A stretch of 64,000 nucleotides of DNA from Ligula intestinalis (lineage: Eukaryota > Platyhelminthes > Cestoda > Diphyllobothriidea > Diphyllobothriidae), in contig JAYGXS010000003.1 in NCBI GenBank assembly GCA_036362985.1, positions 31,270,071 through 31,334,070 of the forward strand, written 5' to 3'. The notes under the pieces are model-generated. The model searched no databases. It was given only the letters and a program-made list of their open reading frames with translations, and had not been told where the DNA came from. The translations under genes and the position numbers were made by a program. The first letter of the stretch is position 1. Each line of letters opens with the position of its first letter. This document shows positions 44,850 through 56,000 of the stretch, piece by piece.

Positions 44850-47295
44850 CATGGAGTGCTCTTGATTTCCCAGTGTGTGCGGCTAATTTTATTTCTTTTG
44901 AATGAAAGACGTTTTTGCTGAAAATTTTTAAATCATATTTTCAAAAAAAGGCGTATCGCTCTCGCTGTAATGCGTGAACTACGCATTAGTTTATGGTAAG
45001 GCGGACAAGCGCAGCCTCTACTTCAAGCCTCCCTACCTCACACAAAGCTGGCTCCGATAGCAATACGATAGGAGGTGGGCGCAGACACTGTAGCTGACTA
45101 AGCTAAACATCCGGTTAAGCCTGCTATGCATGCACTGGTTCTCACGGTAAATTTATTTATTGAGGTAACCCAGTACAGAAAGTATTTTCATTGATCTTAG
45201 ACACAATAATATAAGACTTCTGTTGTGAACTTTCAGTTTGTTCGGCAATGCGTTTTGTTGTTTTGAGAATACTGGAAATATGATCCACGTTGCTATCTAA
45301 CATTCGAAAAGTCACAATTTTGGTAAATGCTTTTTTAAAATATCTTGTTTTAAAGGAGTTGGTATACACGTTCAACAGAATCTACATTTATGAAAAAAAT
45401 GTTTGAAAAATCGAAAACTCGTGGAAAATTTACCGAATCCCATATCTAAAATGTCTATAAAGAAATTTTATGAAAGTGAAGCTCCTTCAATAAAAAGCAA
45501 ATAGTATGGTTACTATTCCACCAGATGATTATGCATACATCTATTGGTCAAGTTTATAGCAATTTTGACGTTTTCGCTACTTGAGGTTTCTTTAAAAAGA
45601 TTGCATTTATAAACAAACAACTGGTACTTTTTATATTTCACTACCAACTCCCTTATGGTTGTCCGTTATTATTTTAAATTTCTTGTGCACGCGTTAATGC
45701 TGGTTTGCGAGTAAGCATCAGTCTTGCGTGGATTTTGACATGTTGCATGAGTTTCAGCCCGCACTGTATGTGTTATCTTCTGACGAGGGCAGCTTGCATC
45801 TTACATCGGAAAGGGGTAAGGATTCCTTATAAAAAACACTGTAGTTTACTAGTATTTAGTTTATTTATTTCTTTACTTGTTTATTGTTCAGTTTTATTAG
45901 TTTGAGTTGATTTGAGTTTAGTCATTACTAAGTTTACTTTAAGGTTACTAATTTTTAGTTAAGTAACTTATTTTATAGTAAACTATGGTGCTACTTCTAA
46001 GGAACTATTACCAGCAAGAGTACCATAAAGGCCACGCTAGGAAAAACTCCATGCAGCATGATGCACAGTCCTCTAGCTACTTCGAAGTACGCATATAAAC
46101 AACGAATAATCACATTATTTGGCACGCAGTAATGGTTTTGAGCCAAAAATCTGCAGGTCTCCAGTTCCAATCAATCCCCTAGCACATCGAGAGCATTCCT
46201 CTGATAGGACCTTTTACCTTTGGAATTCCAGATAGTGGTAGACAATTGGAACACTTGTGATTCGTGTCCAGCTCCCAAGCGAACCTCTGAGTGGGAGCTT
46301 GTGCCCGCCAGTACTGATTGCTCCAGCCTCCCTTACGTTCTCTGCCTTAACGATGCGATGGATATTTCTCAACGGAGAGCGTAAATGAATAAAAAATAAA
46401 TCTCCACTGTTCTTTCATAGTTAATAAATTACAGCAAGTGTACTAACTCATGAAATCCAAGGATTTTTACAAGTAACTACCGGTAACTCAAACGCAACCG
46501 AAGCTGCGGCCCCAAAAGTCTTACAACAATAAACAAATGGTCGTATTTCACAATTAAGCATGTTGTGATTCCTGAAGGAGTATAACATTTTATAGAAATA
46601 CAAGCTTTTTTTTAGCAAAGTGGAAAATTCCAAAAAAGTGGAAATTGGGCGAACTAGGTTAAATTCAGTTCTTCTTGTAGAGAATGCCTGTTTATAAAAA
46701 ACCACCGAGTGAATATAGCAGGCAAAGTAAAATTACGTTGGAAAATCGTCATTTTATAGAGTTTTCTCATATATGTGCTCCCATATTACGTGGAATGTTA
46801 TCTATGGATGTTGCCGAAAAGCCCAACTTTCGAGTATATATTCCAATATGTTTTCACGAGAATTTCGAGTTTTTCTTTTGTTAATGCATTGCCTGAGTTG
46901 CGTTGGACTAAAGCAACCACAACTACGCTGGACTCGGCCCATTGGGAGATCACAGGAGTAAGATATTTCGTAAGCTCACGTGCGGACATGCCGGTCAGTG
47001 ATTAATAAATTTAAATTTAATTATCATCTGCGATAATAAACGTACCGTTTTTTGTACACTGATAGTAATTGCCTTCCGCCAAATATTTTTGTAATTATTT
47101 TGGGATTTCGATTACAAAGAGGTTCAGATCTTCCTTGAAATTTTAATTATGACTTTACAATTTTCACTTGCTTCAGTCAATTGACCATAAATAATGATTA
47201 TATTCTATGTGCTTACCGGAACCTTAAAAATACGATGCATCTTAAAAGCTTGAACGTAAATAACCAGCTTTTAACATTTTTTCTTATGCAGCTGA
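44850..47295. other. Gene-free AT-rich stretch
   Basis: Open frames here (for example 45157-45375 minus, 46448-46705 minus, 46684-46884 plus) have no recognisable family. 45840-45990 is a low-complexity tract of TTTACTT/TTTATTT type. Confidence 0.4.
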
Positions 47296-47352
47296 CGAGC
47301 AATGACGAGGCCCTCCGGGCCTAAACTATAAAATATATTTATTTATTTAGCT
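47295..47352 (+). repeat. LINE 3'-tail relic
   Basis: GCAATGACGAGGCCCTCCGG then GCCTAAACTATAAAATATAT and a TTTA repeat. The hairpin GGCCC-TCC-GGGCC is intact, as in the LINE at 9.1 kb. No coding part is recognised upstream, so it is a very short 5'-truncated insertion. Confidence 0.65.
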
Positions 47353-48430
47353 GTTTTTGTGTGTCATAGTTTCAGAACCACCCAATCCTGTGAACTCATT
47401 GCCGAGAGGAATGAACGTTCACTACAAAAGTCACAGATGAATATGCTTAAGATTGATTTAGGCAAATTCTTCAAAAGGTTAACTCTTGGAAAAAGCTTTA
47501 CTTATATATTATAGCGTCTGATGTCTGCGTGCTTTAATTTTTGATGATAAAGTCAAGATCAGAATGGGAAATTTTGGCCAGTGTATTGATTTCCCTAACC
47601 AATAGGGATATCTCATGTGTTATAAATGAAAGGACTAAATGTTATATCTTAAACGGAACAGTTTTCAGCAAACTTGGTTACTGCTGGACTCAGTTCTAGA
47701 AGAAAAAATGCAAAGCAGTGTGGCAATAATATCAACGGCGATTTTTGAAAAAAAAACTGTTTCGCAATGTCCGGTGAAAATTTGGTCAAATGTTTATTGT
47801 GTGAACTGCCTCCAACTCCATATCGATTATACAATTAATTTGGTTGCTATATACTAATGAAGATCTCAAACACATTCCTTGTCTTTAACCCCTTAAACAT
47901 GAAATATAAATTTAATATGGAGCATAGACAAGAACAAGCATAAAAGTTTATTACTCAGTTTTATGGCATAAAACTTGGTAGATTTGCAAAATATAATTCT
48001 TTAAATGTATTTCGCTCCTCTTTTCCCAAAATTAGTGCGCCATCTCCTTATTGCACCAACCTCAATTTCATGGACGCAAAACAAAATTTTCCCTTTATGG
48101 GAACAGATATAATTTAAAAGTTTCTGCTCTTAATGAATATTCTTTTATAGTGCAACATGCAAACACAATAAGTTCTTTTCCGCAACGTTCAATAGCGCAC
48201 GAAATTAATCGGATCTCAACAAACGCAGAGTTTTACCCATTTTCGCCTCTATTTTCTCCCAGTATTCTGATCTGAACGGAATTAAATTCTAGTAAACAGC
48301 ATTTTGCGCCTCAAGTCAACCCAATGAACTAAATAAGCAATCTGAAGTGTGCATTAAATCCCCCAATCCCCAACCTTTCATCAGATATGTAATATACTTT
48401 AAGTTGATCACCTGCGGATCGTGTGGGTCT
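47353..48430. other. Unassigned AT-rich stretch
   Basis: No coding or repeat family recognised. Confidence 0.4.
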
Positions 48431-48439
48431 TAGATTGAC

Positions 48440-48836
48440 CATGCCACCTGTTGGAATACCTGCAGTGACCCCACTCCGCGCGGACGACCACAGAATTGTA
48501 GTTCTTGACGTGTCTCTAGGACTAGTCACAAACTCCGCGCGAACGGTTGCCTCGCGCGAAATTACGCAAGCAGCAAACTGGTCAATCATCCCCCTGTCGC
48601 TAACACAGAGAGGACCTCGCTTTGACGACTACCTGGCTCAGACTTTGGATTATGTACCCTTGGGCGCAGACCTGTGCTTGTCCGATAGTTAACTTCCTCC
48701 TACATATTTTCCACTCCTTCTGTACAGAATTAACTCCTTCCCCTCTGTTCTGCCACTTCTTCTCCTTCCCACAACCAACCGCGTCTGAAGATCGTGGCTA
48801 CAAGCGTTTTCCTTATTAACTGAACCCACTATGATA
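48440..48836 (+). repeat. CCAAT-type LTR-like repeat, copy A10
   Basis: TTGTCCGATAGTTAACTTCC, TCCACTCCTTCTGTACAGAA, GTCTGAAGATCGTGGCTACA and an end like TTAACTGAACCCACTATGAT. Aligns with A1 and A3. Confidence 0.6.
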
Positions 48837-48929
48837 TGCCGACCTCTGGTTCCGGCCTGTGTACTCGTCCATCTACTTCCCAAATTCGAGAACAGTAGCT
48901 GGAATTCAACATGTAGTAAAGTGTATCTC

Positions 48930-50250
48930 AGTCCGTGAACACAATTACTAGAATTGGGTCACTTACAACATTGCGCACTTCAATACTCACGAGCAATGAG
49001 AGGACAGTTTTAAGGTTCCTCGTTCTTTTGGGGTTTCACGTCTTGCAAAGCTGCACTGTTCAGAGAGTAGGTTCTATTGGTGTTGGATCTGGCTGGTGAC
49101 CTAGGTGGAGTATTGTACAATTATCGGCATTGAACCACAAAAGCCAACGTTTCGAACAATCTCCCAGCCCATTTAAATTGATCTGTAGTCCATCCTCATC
49201 GGCAGGACCCTGATTGTACTCCAGATTTTCATGTCATCGGCAAACATAGTTGTGCTACAATCCAAATACTTGAAACTGTCGTCCATCTATATTGCGAAGA
49301 GAATGGGCACTGGTAGTGAACCTTGGGACACTGCACTCTTGACCACATCAGAAATCGACTTCTTTTGACACATGCACGCCTTCAAGTCACTTTAAGTCAC
49401 TTTATTAAGGGAATAAGGCTTTCGCCCTTAAGCTCCCTATTCATAACCAAAAGTGGCATAATAGGTCCACCGTAACAATAGTACATAATACAAATTTAGG
49501 CTTAACATCAGCGATAAGTGTGAGCCAGTTGCAAGGTGCTGCTACTGACACTTTGTTCATCATATCTACCACAGTTTCTCAGCAAATGAGAATCAAGTTT
49601 TTGTTTAAAAATGTCAACAGTATCTGAGAGGACCACATAAGGAAGTTTTCAATCCATTTGAGGAAGTCAACTCTGATTCCTATTCGGTCTAGGTTGTAAA
49701 AAGATCTCTGATGTGGCATAGTGTCAAATGCTATATGAAAGTCAATGTAGGTGACGTGAACCACGTGCTTGTTCTCCAGAGCTCAGGTCTAGTTATAAAG
49801 AGATTTCAGCAAAGTTTTCGCGCAGAACCCACATTTTCGGAGCCCATGTGAGCAGTTGGATGATGGGTTATAAGCCTCTAGGAATTGAATGGATTTACTC
49901 TTCGTAATCATTACCATGAGTCTGCCGTGGATGCATGTCAAATTTCTAGGCCTCTTATTATTCACGGTCGGCCGACTTCCACTCTTTTGCAGAGGAGTTA
50001 TATGCGCCAACGTCCAATCGACTGGAAGTTTTCCGGCGTCACATGCATTTTGAAGGAACATATACACAGGTATACAAAGTTCACTGATACGTTTTTAGAG
50101 GTTTGGCTGGAATCTGGACTGGCCCGAGAGATTTCGTGTCTTAGATGCTCTACTTCCCTCAGCATACGAATATCTGAAAACATGATATTGCTAATGCCTG
50201 GAATCGGCGATTTTTCCGCGGAGACTAATCAAAAGAGCTGAGAAAAGCAT
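48930..50250 (-). mobile_element. CR1/jockey-type LINE reverse transcriptase, split by a nested LINE
   Basis: In minus order: YMFLQNACDAGKLPVDWTLA and ITPLQKSGSRPTVNNKRPRN (50067-49960), LEAYNPSSNCSHGLRK, TYIDFHIAFDTMPHQRSFYN (about 49750), LDRIGIRVDFLKWIENFL; then after an interruption QGSLPVPILFAIYMDD, TTMFADDMKIW (catalytic FADD box kept) and LLWFNADNCTILHLG near 49100. Frameshifted but still carries the catalytic box. Confidence 0.85.
49385..49635 (-). mobile_element. Nested 5'-truncated LINE inside another LINE
   Basis: Minus frame reads VVLSDTVDIFKQKLDSHLLR, then NCGRYDEQSVSSSTLQLAH and a stop, an intact LINE C-terminus, followed by a 3' UTR with AAGGGCGAAAGCCTT hairpin and an AATAAAGTGACTT tail. 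It separates KWIENFL from QGSLPVPILF in the host LINE, which are normally about 20 residues apart. Confidence 0.78.
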
Positions 50251-50393
50251 CCGGTGCCATCGTTGTTTTCAGTGATTTCGACACACCTGATAGTCTTTGC
50301 CCACGGAATTTTAGGTCTATTTATTGTTCTTCTGCGGAGGTAGTCGTGTAGTTATTTCGAATTTGGCGTTGCTTTTTGCAGCCAATTCTTCTA

Positions 50394-51237
50394 AAAATAA
50401 ATAAATAAATTTTATATTTTAGGCCTAGAGGGCCTCGTCATTGTGGCGTGTTTAAAGTGCCATACCTCCCAATTTATTCCTCTGTCTCTTGCATTTCTTG
50501 AAGCATTGAACTTGGTTATTCAAACAGTAATTTTTCCAAAATTTTCGCTTTCTGTTAATTTCCCGTTCTAGGTTTTCAGTGAGCCTTCCAGGCCGCTTGT
50601 CATTGTGGATACTTGCCAGCTGGTAGTAGTTGTCAATGAGCTTTAAAAAGGCCTATCTCAACAGCTCCCAATCTTATTTTATATCACTCGTAAACAGCGA
50701 AATTCAATCGATGTCTGTAAGATTTTCCCGTATTTGCTCAAAATTATCGTACCAAATGGTTCGATTTTCGTCAATAATAGGCAAAACAGAAAGTAACGAG
50801 TGGTACAATATAAGAACAACATGATAATCTCGACCAAACGAGGCATATAGATGACGTCGCCGATGCTGTCTGAGGATTTTGACTTTGCCCAAGAGGTGCC
50901 TTACCAATAAACCTTATTTATTTATGTCTTCACGAAGGCCAGACCGAGGCAGTTAGCGCTTTGCTCTCCACGTGTTTTAGCTTGAAACAGACAATTTCGC
51001 GCTTGCATAACCTTCAATGTTTTGTGTAGAACACAATCTTCGAAACTCGATTTGGAGCACGATGATTGAACAGGGTTCCAGTTAATTCCTGGTGCATTGA
51101 TGTTGCTGATACTCATGATGTTAGGTCGACCAGATAATTTTTCCATTTGTTCAAAGAGAGGGTGTCGGCGATTTGACCGATAGACCGTGAGAAATTAAGA
51201 CACCGAAATCTAAGAGCCCTGACTGTCAAATTTTTCA
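50394..51237 (-). mobile_element. LINE endonuclease fragment joined to a LINE 3' tail
   Basis: In minus order: MSISNINAPGINWNPVQSSC (relative of the GDFNAPGINW box), FEDCVLHKTLKVM, ANCLGLAFVKT, then (broken by a 20-odd-bp AT-rich stretch) YHVVLILYHSLLSVLP, IWYDNFEQIRENLTDIDW and LEREINRKRKFWKNY. Immediately after this linker comes the 3' hairpin AGGCCCTCTAGGCCT (50421-50435, minus) and an ATTT tail. The whole RT is missing, so the copy is internally deleted. Confidence 0.72.
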
Positions 51238-51275
51238 TAATAAATTTTTATATAGGGCCCTAGGGGCATTTTCAT
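51238..51275 (-). repeat. LINE 3'-tail relic
   Basis: Minus strand GCCCCTAGGGCCCTATATAA with AT-rich tail, abutting the preceding LINE. Marks the 3' end of another minus-strand insertion whose body would lie at 51280-52140. That body has minus frames of uncertain family, perhaps an ORF1 region. Confidence 0.5.
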
Positions 51276-52657
51276 TATATGCCTCCCGTATAAAATGTAA
51301 CTGGGAGTTTTTAACGGGTACTATAATGTTGTGTTTTGCATGCACAATTATTCCACCACCATGTCAGATTTCCCGCACTCGTTGATATATTTCGTATCCA
51401 GATAATGCTACTTCGATATTTTAAATTCTGTCGGCCGGCCCGGTTTCAGGTTCTCCTATCACATCCGGAGACAGTTGGATTAGGCAAAGATTTACTTATT
51501 AATTTAAGTGACCAATCTCTGAAAATTTGTGTACAAGTGTCCTAATTCTGCGCCAGTCATTCTTCTGACTGTATTTAGCACAATGACGAACCTTACTGCA
51601 TCGCCTCGAACATCAGTATCATAGGTCACTCGTGCCCCGCAATCTGTATCACTAACAGTGGATTCTCAGGTCAGAACAGTGGGTATTCTCGAATTGTTAT
51701 TCTTAGATCTTCCAGCAACTGTTTCCATGATGGTGTCTGCGGTAGTCAAGAGCTTGTCGTCGTCTTCGGTATTACTGGCTGGTTCAAAGTAAGTGACAAA
51801 ATCTTTTGAATTATCTTCCCCTTGAAGATGGCTATCTCGTGCTCGCCATCCATCAGTCCTGATTCTAATTCCGAGGAAAGTTCCCTATGTTTCGGTCGTT
51901 GCGTTGGGGAGATGTCAGGTTGAAAAAAACCTCGTTGTCTGAGATTTGGAGGTTGCCTTTTTCGATAGGATCATCCCGATTTGTTCTTTGATCTCCAGCA
52001 TAACTATAAGAGGTTGTAGTCACAGTATTTTTGTGATATCTTCATTCCGTTTATGGCTCAGAAAGGCTTTTAAATCTTCCATTTCATGTCTGGTTGGAGT
52101 AGTTGGTTTAGAAAAGGATAAATATGAGCGAGGTGCTACGTGACACTATCTTTAGATCGAAATGTGATTGCCTCTTACAAGCCCTGAACAGTTAAAACAA
52201 ACAAAGCATAGAAAAAAGATAAAGATATTGAAGGAAGCTGGCAGAAATCTATACGATTACAAAATTCTAACGTAAATGAAGAGGGAAAAAATGGCGGCTG
52301 CAATTTAAAAGCTAAGAAGTGATAACATTTCTTATCAGGTTTTTCGCCAAGCGTATGATAAAATTGCATATTATGAGGATTATATAAGGGATGCTAGTGT
52401 TGTTGTAAGCGACTTCTGATCGCACCGTGCTCGTTACCTAGCGCCGAATATAGTTCACTATTAATTTATTTATCTGTCACCGGTTTACGTAGCTAAACCT
52501 CCGTCGTTCGCTTATTTAGATGGCGAACTAATAGATTATTTTCAAGTTAAGCAATATTAATATCATTAATTTTGAATTCTAGCCTATTATTGCATGCTGA
52601 GTTGTATGTTTTTATTCTTAAATTCTCGACCTTGACCTTGTACATTGTATTATTGTC
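51276..52657. other. Spacer upstream of the radial spoke gene
   Basis: 51280-51900 may be diverged LINE ORF1-type sequence on the minus strand, not confirmed. 52400-52657 presumably includes the promoter and 5' UTR of the radial spoke gene; no defined promoter motif is visible. Confidence 0.4.
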
Positions 52658-53004
52658 ATGATTACGAGTCAAGCGGCACCAAGTATGGACTTAGATCCTG
52701 CGGACCTTCAGCCGACAAAAAAGGAGATTGAAAATGCCAAGGCCTTTTTATCGTCTGTAAAATGTGGTCCGAAGGAAAATCTGTAGATTTTTTGGTTTTA
52801 TTGAGTGAATTCAGATATGAGCAAATGGTTTCACTGTTGAAGTGCTTGATAAACTTGAAGAGCGAATATGGTCCTTCTAACATAGACCACTTCACAAATC
52901 TTACGCAGTTTGTGCATTTCGAGCAAAAGGAAAGGGTAAAAGAATTCAGAGAGAAATCTGAGGAAGTTTCCTTCGGGGAAGTTTTTCAAACTATTTATAA
53001 TGAG
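52658..53004 (+). CDS. RSPH4A: Radial spoke head exon 1, with apparent 1-base frameshift
   Basis: Starts at the ATG 52658 (alternative Met at 52685). Frame 1 reads to ENL then meets TAG at 52784-52786. The homologous reading resumes at once in another frame as VLLSEFRYEQMVSLLKCL and continues to the donor at 53005. In relatives the string NLYDHL lies exactly at the break, so a one-base deletion in the genome or the assembly explains it better than an intron, since no GT-AG pair fits. The exon ends in phase 0 after IYNE. Confidence 0.8.
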
Positions 53005-56000
53005 GTAAGAATATATATTATGAGAGTGGAAAATATATTAGGTGAAGTCTGAAAGGCAAGTCCAAACGCCTTTAAAGTCAAAGGAGTCGGATTTGGTTTA
53101 CCTGAATCACATTCTCAATAATGCGGAAATAGGTGAAAATTATTATTTTAAATAACATTTTAGGATTTTCTGTGGACGAGAGCATACTTGTTTCCATGCA
53201 CTTCCAAAAACTATTAAACAAATACCCATCAGAACGCATTCGGTTTTGGGGAAAGATATTTGGGCTTAAGCGATCTTATTATATCGCGGAAGCACAGGAT
53301 TTTCAGGCTTGGCCTGTTATAGAGGAAACTGCCGACGTTCGACAGTCATCAGAAGAAAATCCTCTAAATGATGTAATGGACATGCTGGAATTCGATGAAA
53401 ATGGATTGCCGACAGATGGCCCACCAAGGCCATTATGGAAGCCACAACCGACTGTTCCAATCGAAGCTCCAGGACAAGGGGCAAATAAGCACGCATATTT
53501 CGTCTTGAGCGAGTTTGGATCAGACTGGGAATTACTACCTCCGGTGGAGCCCGAACAGGTAAGCAGAATTAAAGTGCTGAACTTAATGTTAAAAGGAAAA
53601 GCTAATTTTATCGTCATAATTGCTTTCTGTGATTTAATTAATTATTTCACTTTAATATGCCTCATCCAATGCATTATTTAAAGAACATTTGCATATGGCA
53701 TGAACGGGGGCGAATGAAGAGGTCTCAAGCATAAAAGGGAGTAAGGAACCAGGAAAACTGGTCAAGCACCGAAGGCATTCGCTTATTTTTTAGAGCCTTC
53801 AAACTTACATAGATTTTTATCATCAAAAATGAATGCGATATCAGAACAGGTAAAAGATGTATGGATCATGGCGCACGCGCATGTCATAATGTAAAGGTGA
53901 TTGTCTCTTTATATAACACAAAATAATGATGCTAGTTAACTAAATTCTTACCATAGACCTAAATATCAGTAAAACCTCGGCTTATATTGCTTGGAACATG
54001 AATGTCTAAGACATTGAGCTCGCGAACCTTATGGAAGTGGGTATATCCACTTTCGGTATTTCACCAGCTTGTGCTCGAGCCCATACCTGTGGAGCCATAC
54101 ATTAGCTTGGTCCTTAATTTTCAAGACTCTAGCTCCTACGAAAAAACCCCTCTGTGGCACATGTAGTTGCTCCTCAAACATAATAAATTTACAGAATTCG
54201 ATGGTATCTTCTCATGGGCTCTGGGCCTTTGTAAACGAGCTTGCATTCATCAGTTTCTAAGGATCTTCAGTTATCTATTATCAACAATTGTTAAACATAG
54301 AGTTTGATACCCATGTGTTTTCTCGTTTGACTTGTTGGGGAGTCGAAAACCGCCTTAAGAGTTTTATTGCAAACTTTTGTTTTTGAGTCTGTAAATGGCT
54401 GCTACCTTGACTGAAAATATCTATAGTAAGTACGGTTTTAACTTGGAGTTTTTCTAGATGGAATTCACTTTTTGATGGACTACGAAATAGATCTGCTGTC
54501 ATCAGCTTATGAGATAAGGCATTTTAGAATAATAAAAATACTCCTTAGATCTGAAGAATGTCACATATTCTTCCCTTTCGGGCTTTGTAATACACTTTTT
54601 AATGACCAAAATTTGCTAAGCACGATTTCAGACAGCATTCTTTAAAGATTGCATCAAGAATTCCATTCAAAATGACCGTAGTCCTGTCTAAGCTATCAGA
54701 AAAGACTTTCAAAGATAGAGACGCAATCCTTGAGACATCAATGTTATCCTGATATTTTCTGTGATTGTATGATTTATGCGATGTCGCATATGCCACCTAA
54801 GACTGTTAGTGGATATGTTGAGAATTTAAAGTATTTATTACACAGGTTAACATAATACTATGCATAAAGTTGGGAAAAATACCTCACTTATTTGATATAC
54901 TTCAAGAACTGGTCGGTTTGTATTTTCTTCTATTAGCATACGATAAAAATGAAGTATGGATGTACATTTTAACTGTAATGATGGGCCTAACTTTCGATGT
55001 TGGCATTTCTTCTTCACATGGGTGACTTGAAGAAATTATTTTTAGTTTTCACAGGATGTGAATAACAGACACCCATTGCTCAAATGCAAAAAATGTGTTG
55101 ACTGGGCTACGCTTTTACCTAACGTTGTTATTTTGTGATAAAAAACCTCGACAAATAACAAGGCAGTAACAGCCAGAACAGTTCTTGTGTGTCCAAATCA
55201 TGCTAGTTGCGTTTTTACTTCATAAACAGATCAAGTGTGCCAGGAAAATCCGCCTATTCTTTACTGGTGACTTGGACGCACCCATTGTCAGCTACCCTCC
55301 TTTTTCTGGGAAAGAGAGGCACCTTCTAAGGGCTCAAATTGCGCGAATAACCGCCGCTACGCTTATTTCACCGATGGATTTCTATCGTTTCGATGAAGAA
55401 GAGGAGGAATTGGACGATGAAGAACTAAATCATGAACACTTTGTGGAAAACGAAGAATATGAGCCTTTGACTGTCGCGGAGCTCGCAGATCCCAGCGTCA
55501 CGAACTGGGTACATCATGCGCCCTTTCTTCTGCCTCAGGGTCGCACTAAGTGGTAAGTCTAGAGGGTTGAGTGAAGGATTTTTATGAGACAGTTTCATAC
55601 TTACTGAGATGTAGGTCAACTTATAACATTTAAAATTTTCACAAGGTGAAAAATGCTCTAATCTTTACTTTTTGTTGAAGGATTTGTGCTTAATAATACT
55701 TCACTGCTCGATTCTTCCAGCTAGTCAAATCTGGCAATCATTGTGCCATAGAAAACAAACAGCGTTCATCAATCTCCTAGGAAAGTTAAACTTTAAATGC
55801 GCATCCATTTATATGAAAACTTATGTTACGAATAAAACTATCATGGCGCTGCATACTTGGAAGTAGACTGTTGCACTTTTCACTATCCTAACAGCAGGAG
55901 TATTTTGTCTCTACATCCAAATCAGGATCATCTTCTGAGTTCGAACACACCTCCCCGCACCCTACAGCAGGTTTACAGCCAGCTAAGAGAGCAAGGTGAA

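Noticed and set aside
53559..53681. Extension of radial spoke exon 3 to the stop at 53681
   Set aside because: A good GTAAGC donor follows VEPEQ and the next exon continues the family homology at once; the extra 40 codons are hydrophobic intron sequence.
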